64,000 nucleotides of DNA from contig NZ_JAVDYC010000001.1 in NCBI RefSeq assembly GCF_031458255.1, forward strand, positions 5,155,001 to 5,219,000, written 5' to 3'. A program made the position numbers and the translations under genes. This DNA comes from Catenuloplanes niger (GTDB lineage Bacteria; Actinomycetota; Actinomycetes; Mycobacteriales; Micromonosporaceae). The notes below the pieces were generated by a model that did not search any database, was not told the origin of the DNA, and saw nothing but the letters and a program-made list of their open reading frames with translations. The stretch's first letter is position 1. Each line of letters opens with the position of its first letter. This document shows, piece by piece, positions 24,809-32,539 of this stretch.

Positions 24809-26589
24809 GAGCCGTGCGCCGGGGTGGTCTCGGCGGCCAGCACCGCGCGGTACGTGGGCACGGTCGCCAGCAGCTCCGAGTGGGTGCCGACGGCCGCGAT
24901 CCGGCCGTCCGCGAGCAGCGCGACCCGGTCGGCGAGCGCGATCGTGGACGGGCGGTGCACCACCAGCAGCGCGGTCGTGCCCTTGAGCACCCGGGCCAGC
25001 GCGTCGTCGACCAGCGCCTCGGTGTGCACGTCGAGCGCGGAGAGCGGGTCGTCGAGCACCAGCACGTGCGGCCGGGCGAGCACCGCGCGGGCCAGCGCCA
25101 GCCGCTGCCGCTGCCCGCCGGACAGCGACAGGCCCTGCTCGCCGATCCGGGTGTCCAGGCCCCAGGGCAGCTCGTACACGTAGCCGGCCTGGGCGACCGC
25201 GAGCGCGTCGGCGATCTGCGCGTCGGTGGCGCCGGGCGCGCCGAGCGTGATGTTCTCCCGGACCGACATGGAGAACAGCACCGGCTCCTCGAACGCCACA
25301 CCGACCAGCCCGCGCAGGCAGTCGAGCCGGATGTCGCGCAGGTCGGTGCCGTCCAGCGTGATCCGGCCGGCGGTCGCGTCGTACAGCCGGGGGACCAGCG
25401 AGACCAGCGACGTCTTGCCGCTGCCGGTCACGCCGACGATCGCCATCGTCTCGCCGGGCCGCACCTCCAGGTCCACGCCGCGCAGCACCTGCTGGGTGGT
25501 GCCGGGATAGCTGAAGTGCACGTCGTCGAAGACGACCCGGCCCGGCCCCGGCTCGACGGTGCGGGCCCGCGGCGTGTCGGTGACCGCGGGCCGGGTGTCC
25601 ATCACCTCGAAGACACGGTCGGCCGCGGTCATCGACTCCTGCCCGTTCGCGATGATCCAGCCGAGCGACTCGACCGGCCAGATCAGCAACAGCTGCAGCG
25701 ACGCGAACGCGACCAGGCGGCCGATGGTCAGCTCGCCGCCCGCCACCGCGATCGAGCCGACCACCAGCACCACGGCCAGCGTCAGGTTCGGCACCAGGTC
25801 GAACTTGGCGGACGCGCGGGAGAGCAGCCCGGCCTTGTCGATCGCGATGTCCCGCAGCTCGCCGATCTCGTCCGCGAACCGCCCGGCCATGAACCGGCTG
25901 CGCCCGTAGGACCGGATCGTCCGCAGCCCGACCGCGGTCTCCTCGACCAGCGTGGCCACGTCGCCCTGCTGCTCCTGCAGCGCCCGCGACGCCCACAGGT
26001 AACCGCGCGCGAACTGCCGGGCGAAGACGAACAGCGGCACCGCGCTGGCGGCCACGACCAGCCCGAGCGGCCAGTAGAGCCGCAGCAGCATCGCTATCAC
26101 CGTCACGTAGGTGATCGTGTTGACCACCAGGTAGATCAGCCCGAACGACAGGAACCGCCGGATCACGCCGAGGTCGCTGGTGGCCCGGGACAGCAACTGT
26201 CCGGACTGCCACCGGTCGTGGAACGAGACCGGGAGCCTCTGCAGGTGCGCGTAGAGGTCGTCGCGGATCGCCGCCTCCAGCCCCACCGCGGCGGCCGCGT
26301 GCGTCCACCGCCGGATGAAGATCAGCAGGGCCTCGACCACGCCGAACAGCAGGGCCAGCGCACCGAGCAGCAGCAGCCCGTACGCGTCACCACGCGCGAC
26401 GGGACCGTCCACGACCCGCTGCACCACCAACGGGACGGCCAGGCTCGCAGCGGTTCCGCCCAGCCCGGTCAGGAGCAACCAGAGCATCTGCCACCGGTAC
26501 GGGTGGAGGTAACGCCTAATTCGCCATAAATTCCGTGCCGGATGGCGGCGCGGGCCGCCACTCAGAGTCCAGTGGCGATCACGCTGCAC
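24805..26589 (-). CDS. ABC exporter half-transporter A (degenerate Walker B)
   Basis: This 594-residue partner has six transmembrane helices (first WQMLWLLLTGLGGTAASLAV). Its NBD has Walker A VGVTGSGKTSLV, Q-loop VAFEEPVLFSM, canonical signature LSGGQRQRLALARAV and H-loop VVHRPST. Walker B is VLVLDDPLSALD, with Asp instead of the catalytic Glu. In heterodimeric exporters the subunit with the changed Glu pairs its site with the partner's non-canonical LSAGQ, and that is what is seen. Transcribed first, with the second half overlapping by 4 bp. The GTG start at 26589 gives a sensible N-terminus. Confidence 0.92.
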   Translation of the reverse strand: MQRDRHWTLSGGPRRHPARNLWRIRRYLHPYRWQMLWLLLTGLGGTAASLAVPLVVQRVVDGPVARGDAYGLLLLGALALLFGVVEALLIFIRRWTHAAAAVGLEAAIRDDLYAHLQRLPVSFHDRWQSGQLLSRATSDLGVIRRFLSFGLIYLVVNTITYVTVIAMLLRLYWPLGLVVAASAVPLFVFARQFARGYLWASRALQEQQGDVATLVEETAVGLRTIRSYGRSRFMAGRFADEIGELRDIAIDKAGLLSRASAKFDLVPNLTLAVVLVVGSIAVAGGELTIGRLVAFASLQLLLIWPVESLGWIIANGQESMTAADRVFEVMDTRPAVTDTPRARTVEPGPGRVVFDDVHFSYPGTTQQVLRGVDLEVRPGETMAIVGVTGSGKTSLVSLVPRLYDATAGRITLDGTDLRDIRLDCLRGLVGVAFEEPVLFSMSVRENITLGAPGATDAQIADALAVAQAGYVYELPWGLDTRIGEQGLSLSGGQRQRLALARAVLARPHVLVLDDPLSALDVHTEALVDDALARVLKGTTALLVVHRPSTIALADRVALLADGRIAAVGTHSELLATVPTYRAVLAAETTPAHGS

Positions 26590-26659
26590 ACAGTGACGGT
26601 AGCAACTGCGTCGATGTCTGACCCGGTGGAGGGTTGCTCACTCCTGTCCGCATTCCGGC

Positions 26660-27169
26660 TCATTGATGTGCTTCGTGGTCAAGCAGCCACTGCTTGACCT
26701 CCAGCCCCCACCGGTATCCGCCGAGCGACGTGTCCACCCGCAGCACCCGGTGACAGGGCACGAAGAACGCCACCGCGTTCCGCGCGCAGGCCGCCGCGGC
26801 CGCCCGGATCGCCGCCGGCCGCCCCGCCATCTCCGCGAACCGCGTGTACGTCACCGGCTCGCCCGCCTTGATCCCGCGCATCACCTCCCACGCGTGCGTC
26901 ATGAACGCTCCGCCGGAGTACTGCTGCACCGGCACGTCGTCGATCGCGGTCAGGTCGCCGTCCAGGTAGGACGCCACCCGCGCGGAGACACCGCCCAGCT
27001 CCGCGCGTTCGCGGAGCGCGACGCCGGCACGCAGGCTCGGGTGGATCAGCGCCACCAGCCCGGGCACGTCCGCGGTGAAGCCGGTCGCGCGCACCCGCCC
27101 GTCCGGCCCGGCCACGATCGTCAGCGGTCCGGCCGGCGTCACCGTCGTCGCATGGTCCAGTGTGGTCAT
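26660..27169 (-). CDS. ogt: Methylated-DNA--protein-cysteine methyltransferase
   Basis: The 169-residue suicide protein removes O6-alkyl groups from guanine. The active site FFVPCHRV carries Cys139; GEPVTYTRFAEMAGRPAAIRAAAAACARN is the DNA-binding helix-turn-helix with the arginine finger region, and SLGGYRWGLEVKQWLLDHE is the usual C-terminus. It starts 17 bases after the ada-alkA gene, so the two alkylation-repair genes form an operon. Confidence 0.94.
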   Translation of the reverse strand: MTTLDHATTVTPAGPLTIVAGPDGRVRATGFTADVPGLVALIHPSLRAGVALRERAELGGVSARVASYLDGDLTAIDDVPVQQYSGGAFMTHAWEVMRGIKAGEPVTYTRFAEMAGRPAAIRAAAAACARNAVAFFVPCHRVLRVDTSLGGYRWGLEVKQWLLDHEAHQ

Positions 27170-27186
27170 GATGATCTCCTCGGATC

Positions 27187-29472
27187 TCAGGTCGGGGTGC
27201 CGGGGACAGCACCCGGATCAACGCTCTCGGCCGCCGCCGTCGGTCGCGCTCCCGCGCCGTCCCGCCGCCGCCCGGCCACGCGACCCCCGACAGCCACCGC
27301 GACGTTCCGGGAAGAGGCCACGCCCTCGCCGATCACCACCGCACCAGCTCCGGCGGACACCGCGGTGGTCCCGGCAGACGCCTCGGTGGTTCCGGCAGGG
27401 ACTCCCGTGGTTCCGGCAGACACCGCTGTGGTTCCGGCGGTGACCGCTGTGGTTTCGGCGGTGACCGCCTCGGTGGCATCCGCGGGGATCGCGGTATCTG
27501 CGGGAATCGCGGTGGCATTCGGGTGGATTGCGGTGGTTTCGGACGACACCGCAGTGGTTTCGGCAGAGATCTCGGTGACACCGGAAGCCGTCGCAGCGAC
27601 CGCGCACGCAACCGCGTCCGTGGCACTCGTGCCCGCCGGGCTTGCGTCTGTGCCCGCCGGAGTTCCACCTCCGCCGTTGTGGCGTGCGGCCGTGGTGGCC
27701 GGACGTGTCCTTGCTGCGGTGGCGGGGTTCGCGGCGGTGTCCGTCTTGGGTGGGCCCGAGCTCGCGGCCGGACCTGCCGCCGCCCGGGTCCGGGGCGGGG
27801 GTGGGGTGGCGGCGGTGGCCGGGTGGGGGGTCGCCGCGGCGGCGCGCCACAGGCGGATCAGGGCGTAGGAGCGCCACGGGCGCCACTGCTCGGCGCGCGT
27901 GGCCAGTGCGGCGGGGGTGTGTGGCAGGCCGAGGGCCTGGGCGCCCTTGTGGGCCGCGAGGTCGGTGGGGAGCAGCACGTCCGGGTCGCCGAGTGCGCGC
28001 AGCGCGACATAGCCGGCGGTCCACGCGCCGATGCCGGGCAGCGCGGTCAGCCGTGCCGTGATCTCCGCGCGGTCGCTGCCCGGGTCGAGCACCAGTCCGT
28101 CCGCGACGGCGCGGGCGAGCGCGCGCAGCGTCTCCCGTCGCGCGGCCGGCATGCCGAAGGCGTCGTCCGGGAGCTCCAGCAGCCGCTCCGCGCCGGGGAA
28201 GGGCACCAGTCCCGCCGAGCCGCCGATGACCGGACCATCGGACGCCACGCCCCCGTCGAGCACCGTGTCGTCGAGGACCATGCCGCCGAGGACCGTGCCG
28301 CCGTCCGGCATCGGGATGGCGGTGGATGCCGCGTCGGCGGCGGCGGGATCGGGCGGTGCGGGAACGGCGGCCGGACGGGTGCGGGCGGTCCGGGGGCCGG
28401 ATGCGGGCAGGCCGGCCGCGGCGCGGATCAGGCGGGTGAGGACCGAGCGGGCGGAGGCGACCGAGACCTGCTGGCCGACCACCGCGCGCACGGCCATCTC
28501 GAAGCCGTCCACCGCGCGCGGGACGCGCACGCCCGGCTCGTCGGAGACGGAGGGTGACAGGTAAGCGTCGGCGTCGAGCGTGCCGTCGATCGCGTCCGGG
28601 TCGGCGTCGAGGTCGAGCAGCCGGCGGCAGCGGGCCACGGCCGGTGCCAGGTCGCGCATGTCGGCGACCCGCAGCGTGGCCGCCACGTAGCCGTCGCGCG
28701 GCGTCAGCTCCGCGATCGCCGGGCCGTGCGGCAGGGACAGCGCCCGCCGGTACGTCGTCGCGCTCGCCTCCTCCACGCCGGGGAGCGCGCGGGCGGCCAG
28801 GAAATCGAGCAGCGCGGGGGCGTGCAGCGGCGCGCGGTAGGACAGCCGGACGTGCACCACGCCGGGACCCGCGGGCTCGGCCGGGCCGGGCAGCGCCCAC
28901 GCCGTGCGCTGCCGCCGCGACTCCCGCAGCTGGGACGGGCTGGCGTCGAACACCGCCTGAATCGTCTCGTTGAACTGCCGCACGCTGCCGAAACCGGCCG
29001 CGAACGCGATCTCGGTGAGGCTCAGCCCGGTGGTCTCGATCAGGATGCGCGCGGTCTGCGCGCGCTGTGCCCGGGCCAACGCCAGCGGACCGGCACCGAC
29101 CTCGGCCACCAGCAGGCGCTGCAGGTGACGCTCGGTGTAACCCAGGCGGCGGGCCAGGCCGGGCACGCCCTCGCGGTCGACCACGCCGTCGCCGATCAGC
29201 CGCATCGCCCGGCCGACCGCGTCGGCCCGCGAGTCCCACTCCGGGGAGCCGGGCACCGCGTCGGGGCGGCACCGGCGGCAGGCGCGGAAGCCGTTGCCCT
29301 GGGCGGCCGCGGCGGACGGGTAGAACCGGACGTTCTCCCGGCGGGGCGTGACGGCCGGGCAGGACGGGCGGCAGTAGATGCCGGTCGACGTGACGGCCGT
29401 GAAGAACCACCCGTCGAACCGCTCGTCGCGGCTGTCCACGGCCCGGTAGCAGCGCTCGAAGTCCAACTCCAC
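27187..29472 (-). CDS. alkA: Ada-AlkA fusion: regulator/DNA-3-methyladenine glycosylase with repetitive tail
   Basis: A 761-residue fusion. Residues 1-75 form the Ada zinc domain with Cys34, Cys38, Cys65 and Cys68 (GIYCRPSCPA, FRACRRCRP). Residues about 80-185 form an AraC helix-turn-helix (LARRLGYTERHLQRLLVAEVG, LTEIAFAAGFGSVRQFNETI). AlkA-N and HhH-GPD domains follow, with LPGIGAWTAGYVALRALGDPDVLLPTD carrying the catalytic Asp. It should sense methyl phosphotriesters and excise 3-methyladenine. Two oddities: a low-complexity insert in the glycosylase domain (around 28180-28400) and about 215 extra C-terminal residues rich in Thr, Ala and Val, built partly from a 7-residue repeat. Confidence 0.88.
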   Translation of the reverse strand: MELDFERCYRAVDSRDERFDGWFFTAVTSTGIYCRPSCPAVTPRRENVRFYPSAAAAQGNGFRACRRCRPDAVPGSPEWDSRADAVGRAMRLIGDGVVDREGVPGLARRLGYTERHLQRLLVAEVGAGPLALARAQRAQTARILIETTGLSLTEIAFAAGFGSVRQFNETIQAVFDASPSQLRESRRQRTAWALPGPAEPAGPGVVHVRLSYRAPLHAPALLDFLAARALPGVEEASATTYRRALSLPHGPAIAELTPRDGYVAATLRVADMRDLAPAVARCRRLLDLDADPDAIDGTLDADAYLSPSVSDEPGVRVPRAVDGFEMAVRAVVGQQVSVASARSVLTRLIRAAAGLPASGPRTARTRPAAVPAPPDPAAADAASTAIPMPDGGTVLGGMVLDDTVLDGGVASDGPVIGGSAGLVPFPGAERLLELPDDAFGMPAARRETLRALARAVADGLVLDPGSDRAEITARLTALPGIGAWTAGYVALRALGDPDVLLPTDLAAHKGAQALGLPHTPAALATRAEQWRPWRSYALIRLWRAAAATPHPATAATPPPPRTRAAAGPAASSGPPKTDTAANPATAARTRPATTAARHNGGGGTPAGTDASPAGTSATDAVACAVAATASGVTEISAETTAVSSETTAIHPNATAIPADTAIPADATEAVTAETTAVTAGTTAVSAGTTGVPAGTTEASAGTTAVSAGAGAVVIGEGVASSRNVAVAVGGRVAGRRRDGAGARPTAAAESVDPGAVPGTPT
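27350..27480. repeat. 21-bp degenerate tandem repeats in the ada-alkA tail
   Basis: About six units of period 21 on the plus strand share the core GTGGTTYCGGCRG. In the minus-strand protein each unit gives seven residues of the type TTAVSAG (TTAVTAG, TTGVPAG, TTEASAG). Less regular related sequence runs on to about 27600. The period is a multiple of three, so unit gain or loss would stay in frame. Confidence 0.75.
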
Positions 29473-29645
29473 GCCCCCGATCCTGCCCCCGCCGCCGGTA
29501 CCGTGGCTCGCGGGTTTCGGACATCACCGTGACCGATCGGCCGGTCGGTGCGGTGCGGCGGCGCGGGCCGGACCGGGCCTCGCCACGTCGACCGGGCGTC
29601 CTCGGCCGCGACGTCACCCGGGTGGTGGGCGGACACCGGGCGGTT

Positions 29646-29663
29646 CTGAGTATCGACACTCAG
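29646..29663. promoter_or_regulatory. Inverted repeat in the ada-alkA / membrane-protein gap
   Basis: CTGAGT-ATCGAC-ACTCAG is a perfect 6-bp dyad, 35 bases before the ATG at 29698. The rest of the 225-base divergent gap (29473-29697) shows no other clear element; no consensus promoter was found. Confidence 0.3.
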
Positions 29664-29697
29664 GGCCGTGACCGCGCGCGGCGGCATGATCGTCCAC

Positions 29698-30096
29698 ATG
29701 AATGGCAAGCAGGTGTTTCTCGGTGCGGTCGGCGGAGCCGCCGTCTTCGCGATGTCCTGGTTCGTCCCGGCCGGCGTGCTGTTGCTGCTGAACGTCACGC
29801 TGTGGGCGGACACGGTGGACGCGAACATCGGTGCCGGCCTGCTGCTGCTGGCGATCCCGGCCGCGGTGGTCCCGCTCGGGCTGTGGGCGCTGCTGCGCCG
29901 GCTGGGCGTACCGGGCGCCGCCGTGATCGGTGCCGGCGGCATCGCGGTCTACGTGGCGACCGTGACGGTCGGAAGCGACCAGGTCGTCCTGGACCCGCTC
30001 TACCTGACCGGCGCGATCGGCACCGGCGCCTTCCTGATCTACGCGGGCCTCGCGGCCGTGCTGGCCGGAACGATCGCAAACCGGCGTAACGCGTGA
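29698..30096 (+). CDS. Small membrane protein, unknown function
   Basis: A 132-residue protein with four hydrophobic segments (VFLGAVGGAAVFAMSWFV, GVLLLLNVTLW, GAGLLLLAIPAAVVPLGLWALL, and two near AAVIGAGGIAVYVATV and FLIYAGLAAVLAGTI). ATG 29698 is used; ATG 29686 is an alternative. Its last codons lie inside the first unit of a 23-bp tandem repeat. No family recognised. Confidence 0.65.
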   Translation: MNGKQVFLGAVGGAAVFAMSWFVPAGVLLLLNVTLWADTVDANIGAGLLLLAIPAAVVPLGLWALLRRLGVPGAAVIGAGGIAVYVATVTVGSDQVVLDPLYLTGAIGTGAFLIYAGLAAVLAGTIANRRNA

Positions 30097-30153
30097 CACC
30101 GGACCGCCGTAACGCGTGACACCGGACCGTCTCAAGACGTGACACCGGGGCGG
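30085..30153 (+). repeat. Three 23-bp tandem repeats at the 3' end of the membrane-protein gene
   Basis: Units start at 30085, 30108 and 30131 with the shared core CGTGACACCGG. The first two are almost identical over 21 bases and the third is degenerate. The first unit encodes the last residues and stop codon of the membrane protein, so the array probably expanded from the gene end. Confidence 0.8.
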
Positions 30154-30223
30154 GAAACGGGTCCGGGCGGTGGGGGCCGCTCGGACCCGCCACACCCGAA
30201 ACCGTATCGACGAACAGTTGTTC

Positions 30224-30538
30224 CTAGAGCTCGAACAGGTCGCGCAACGCCTCGTTGAGCCGGACCAGGCTGGCCCCGGTGACCATCCCGACCTTCTCCG
30301 CGCCCGCGCTGGCCGGCAGCCGGCGCATCCGGTTCACCACCACCACGCCGGAGAGCGGGTCCGCCTCGGCCAGCGGCACCGCGAACGGCGGCAGCTCCGT
30401 GGTGCCGCGCTGACGCACGATCGGCGCGCAGAACGGCGCGGCACTGGGCCGCTCGTTGTGCGAGTCCCCGGACAGCACCACCACCCGGTACCGCAGGTCG
30501 CTGCGGCCCCCGATGGTCCAGATCTCGCCCCGGTTCAC
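30224..30538 (-). CDS. MazF/PemK-family endoribonuclease toxin
   Basis: About 104 residues. NRGEIWTIGG at the start, YRVVVLSGDSHNERPSAAPFCAPIV, and VVVNRMRRLPASAGAEKVGMVTGASLVRLNEALRDLFEL are typical of MazF/PemK toxins, with the conserved Arg and Ser/Thr that cleave single-stranded RNA. The GTG overlaps the antitoxin stop by 4 bp (GTGA). MazF toxins cut mRNA or tRNA at short motifs; target unknown here. It is the last of a run of five minus-strand genes. Confidence 0.82.
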   Translation of the reverse strand: MNRGEIWTIGGRSDLRYRVVVLSGDSHNERPSAAPFCAPIVRQRGTTELPPFAVPLAEADPLSGVVVVNRMRRLPASAGAEKVGMVTGASLVRLNEALRDLFEL

Positions 30539-30786
30539 GCGGCGTCGGAGAGGTCGTTCCAGTTGGTCTCGAGCTTCTCCGCCAGACGGTCGAAGCCGTC
30601 CAGCTCGTCGCGGACGTCGGGGTTGGCGGTGAGCCACTCCTCGTGGCGCCGGGCGGCCTGTCGCAGCGCCTCACGCCGGGCCGCGCGGTCCAGCCAGGCC
30701 GCCAGCGTGAGACCCTCCTCGGCCGCGGCCTTCCGCGCCCGGGCCAGGGTGTCCGCCCTCAGGCCGAGGATCACCTTTTCCGCCAT
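30535..30786 (-). CDS. MazE-like antitoxin
   Basis: An 83-residue protein directly upstream of the toxin. The N-terminus (MAEKVILGLRADTLARARKAAAEEGLTLAAWLDRAARREAL) fits a ribbon-helix-helix DNA-binding domain, and the acidic C-terminus (DVRDELDGFDRLAEKLETNWNDLSDAA) fits the toxin-neutralising segment. Type II antitoxins usually autoregulate the pair; no clear operator was found in the 48 bases upstream. Confidence 0.78.
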   Translation of the reverse strand: MAEKVILGLRADTLARARKAAAEEGLTLAAWLDRAARREALRQAARRHEEWLTANPDVRDELDGFDRLAEKLETNWNDLSDAA

Positions 30787-30834
30787 ACGGCGATCGTACG
30801 CGCGCCCGGACCTCGGCGAGAACGGCAGACCCGG

Positions 30835-31599
30835 TCAGCCGGTACGAAGTCGGACGAGAAGGTCGTGCACGGCGTCCTCGGCGGCCGGGCGCTCCGGCAG
30901 CCGGGTGGCCGCGCGCGCCTCCTCCAGCGCCGCCTCGAGGGTGCCGAGGTCGCGGTCCACGGCCGGGGACACCAGCCCGGCCGCGGCCCGGTGCTCGCCG
31001 GCCGCCTTCGCCGCGACCAGCTCCGCCAGGTAGCCCGGCGCCTCCGGCACCAGCCCGGCCAGCGTCGGCAGGTGCGCGTTCAGCTCACCGGACCGCATCA
31101 GGTGCAGGCCGGTCAGGTACGCCCGGAACGTGTAGAGCAGCGGTTTCAGCTCGCCGGACTTCGCGTACAGGCGGTGCTGGGTCTGGGCGAAGCCGCGGTA
31201 GTGGTGCGCGTGGTGGCGGGTGACCGTGCCGGGCGCGAGCGCGCGGAGTTCCTCGTGTGCCGGTGAGCTGGACACCACGATCGGCGACAGCAGCTGCTCC
31301 AGCACGTACCCGTTGCGGCTCAGCAGCAGCCGGAAGAACTTGAACGCGTCGTGGGTGACCAGGTCGATCTCCGCACCGTCCTGTTCCCACGCGGTGTCGA
31401 CGGTGGCCCGGCCGGTGCGCAGCCCGACGACCTCCTCGAGCGGCAGCAGGTGCGCGCCGCGCAGGTCGACGTCCGAGTCCCGGCTCGGGAACCCGTAGAG
31501 GTGCGCGCCGGAGACGGTCACGAACAGCAGCGGGTACGGCTGACCGGCGGTGATCGCGCGCAGCTCGGCCAGGTCGAGCGTCGTCATGTCCCGGGTCAC
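30835..31599 (-). CDS. Pol-beta superfamily nucleotidyltransferase (RlaP/COG3541-type), copy 2
   Basis: This 254-residue protein carries FVTVSGAHLYGFPSRDSDVDLRGAHLLP, the hG-x-D-x-D motif of minimal nucleotidyltransferases with Gly-Ala in place of Gly-Ser. EIDLVTHDAFKFFRLLLSRNGYVLEQLLSP supplies the third carboxylate. The C-terminal half is helical. The RlaP family is named for its association with RNA ligases in RNA repair. It overlaps the upstream paralogue by 4 bp and is followed by the MazEF-like pair. No RNA ligase lies in the window. Confidence 0.78.
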   Translation of the reverse strand: MTRDMTTLDLAELRAITAGQPYPLLFVTVSGAHLYGFPSRDSDVDLRGAHLLPLEEVVGLRTGRATVDTAWEQDGAEIDLVTHDAFKFFRLLLSRNGYVLEQLLSPIVVSSSPAHEELRALAPGTVTRHHAHHYRGFAQTQHRLYAKSGELKPLLYTFRAYLTGLHLMRSGELNAHLPTLAGLVPEAPGYLAELVAAKAAGEHRAAAGLVSPAVDRDLGTLEAALEEARAATRLPERPAAEDAVHDLLVRLRTG

Positions 31600-32537
31600 C
31601 GCAGTGCCTCCGCCGCGCTGCGCGCCCGCACCGACCGCAGCCAGGCGTCCACCCGGTCCACGTCCGGCCCGGCGGGCAGCGGCGTGTGGTCCAGCGCGTC
31701 GTCGATCTGCGCGTGCAGCGACAGCCGCCAGGTCTCCACCTCCGGCCAGGGGCGCTCGCCGCGGCGTACCCGCAGCAGGCCTTCGCGGTGTTCGCCCGCG
31801 TCGGTCCGGAACTCACCGGTGGTCAGCACGTCCCGGGCGGCGAGCAGCAGCCGGAGCAGGTGCATCACGTGCTTCCAGCGGGGCTCCCCGTCCCGGCGCA
31901 GGTCCGCCTCGATCTTCTTGAACTGGCTCAGTACGTACCCGGAGTAGGTCTGGTACACGAGCTGGGACAGGAACGCGCCGCGCAGTTCCAGCAGTTCCGC
32001 GCCGAGCGGCGTGATCGTCTCCACCAGCGGTGAGTGCAGCACCTCGAGCAGGTTCGGGTTCGCCTTCAGGGCCAGCTCGCAGAACCGCTCGACCTCCCAG
32101 GAGAAGTGCTCCGGCGCCGGCCCGTCCACGTGCGGCGGCGGTTTGCGCAGCGACCAGAACGCGTCCGCCGGCGCCGCGTAGACACCGCGCACGTCGGTGT
32201 CCGACTCCTCGGTGTCCAGGCCGAACGCGCGCGAACCGACCACCGCGGCGTAGATCGTGTGATCCGTGACGAACCGGTGGTCGGCCGACGTCGACGCGCC
32301 GCCCCGCGGGCGGTCGCCGACGCCGATGTCCCGCTGGTGCGCCCGGCGGAGCGCCAGCTCGCCGCGGCCCGCGGCCAGCTGCCGGCCGTCGGACAGCCGG
32401 ACCAGGTAGCCGCCGGACTCGGAGTCGCCGACGACGCGGCCGGTCGCGCCGCGCTGCACCCGCGCGCCGGCCAGGTCGACGGAGGCCTCGCGGAGCACGA
32501 CCTGGGTGCCGCCGGGCAGGCGCGGAGAGTTCGTCAT
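31596..32537 (-). CDS. Pol-beta superfamily nucleotidyltransferase (RlaP/COG3541-type), copy 1
   Basis: About 313 residues. An N-terminal 60-residue beta-rich module (VVLREASVDLAGARVQRGATGRVVGDSESGGYLVRLSDGRQL) resembles a small SH3-like barrel. Then comes the nucleotidyltransferase: AAVVGSRAFGLDTEESDTDVRGVYAAP (G-S and D-x-D), and EHFSWEVERFCELALKANPNLLEVLHSP, where Glu replaces the usual third Asp. The helical C-terminus (YSGYVLSQFKKIEADLRRDGEPRWKHVMHLLRLLLAARDVL) matches the family. ATG 32537 lies 2 bases after the lipoprotein stop, so the genes are tightly linked. Confidence 0.8.
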   Translation of the reverse strand: MTNSPRLPGGTQVVLREASVDLAGARVQRGATGRVVGDSESGGYLVRLSDGRQLAAGRGELALRRAHQRDIGVGDRPRGGASTSADHRFVTDHTIYAAVVGSRAFGLDTEESDTDVRGVYAAPADAFWSLRKPPPHVDGPAPEHFSWEVERFCELALKANPNLLEVLHSPLVETITPLGAELLELRGAFLSQLVYQTYSGYVLSQFKKIEADLRRDGEPRWKHVMHLLRLLLAARDVLTTGEFRTDAGEHREGLLRVRRGERPWPEVETWRLSLHAQIDDALDHTPLPAGPDVDRVDAWLRSVRARSAAEALR

Positions 32538-32539
32538 GG

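Noticed and set aside
24809-26308. Long minus-strand frame continuing upstream of the second ABC half gene
   Set aside because: The upstream part lies over the first ABC half in another frame; only the part after ATG 24808 is a transporter.
27330-27600. CRISPR-like array in the ada-alkA tail
   Set aside because: The 21-bp units are contiguous and degenerate with no unique spacers, and they are in frame with the protein.
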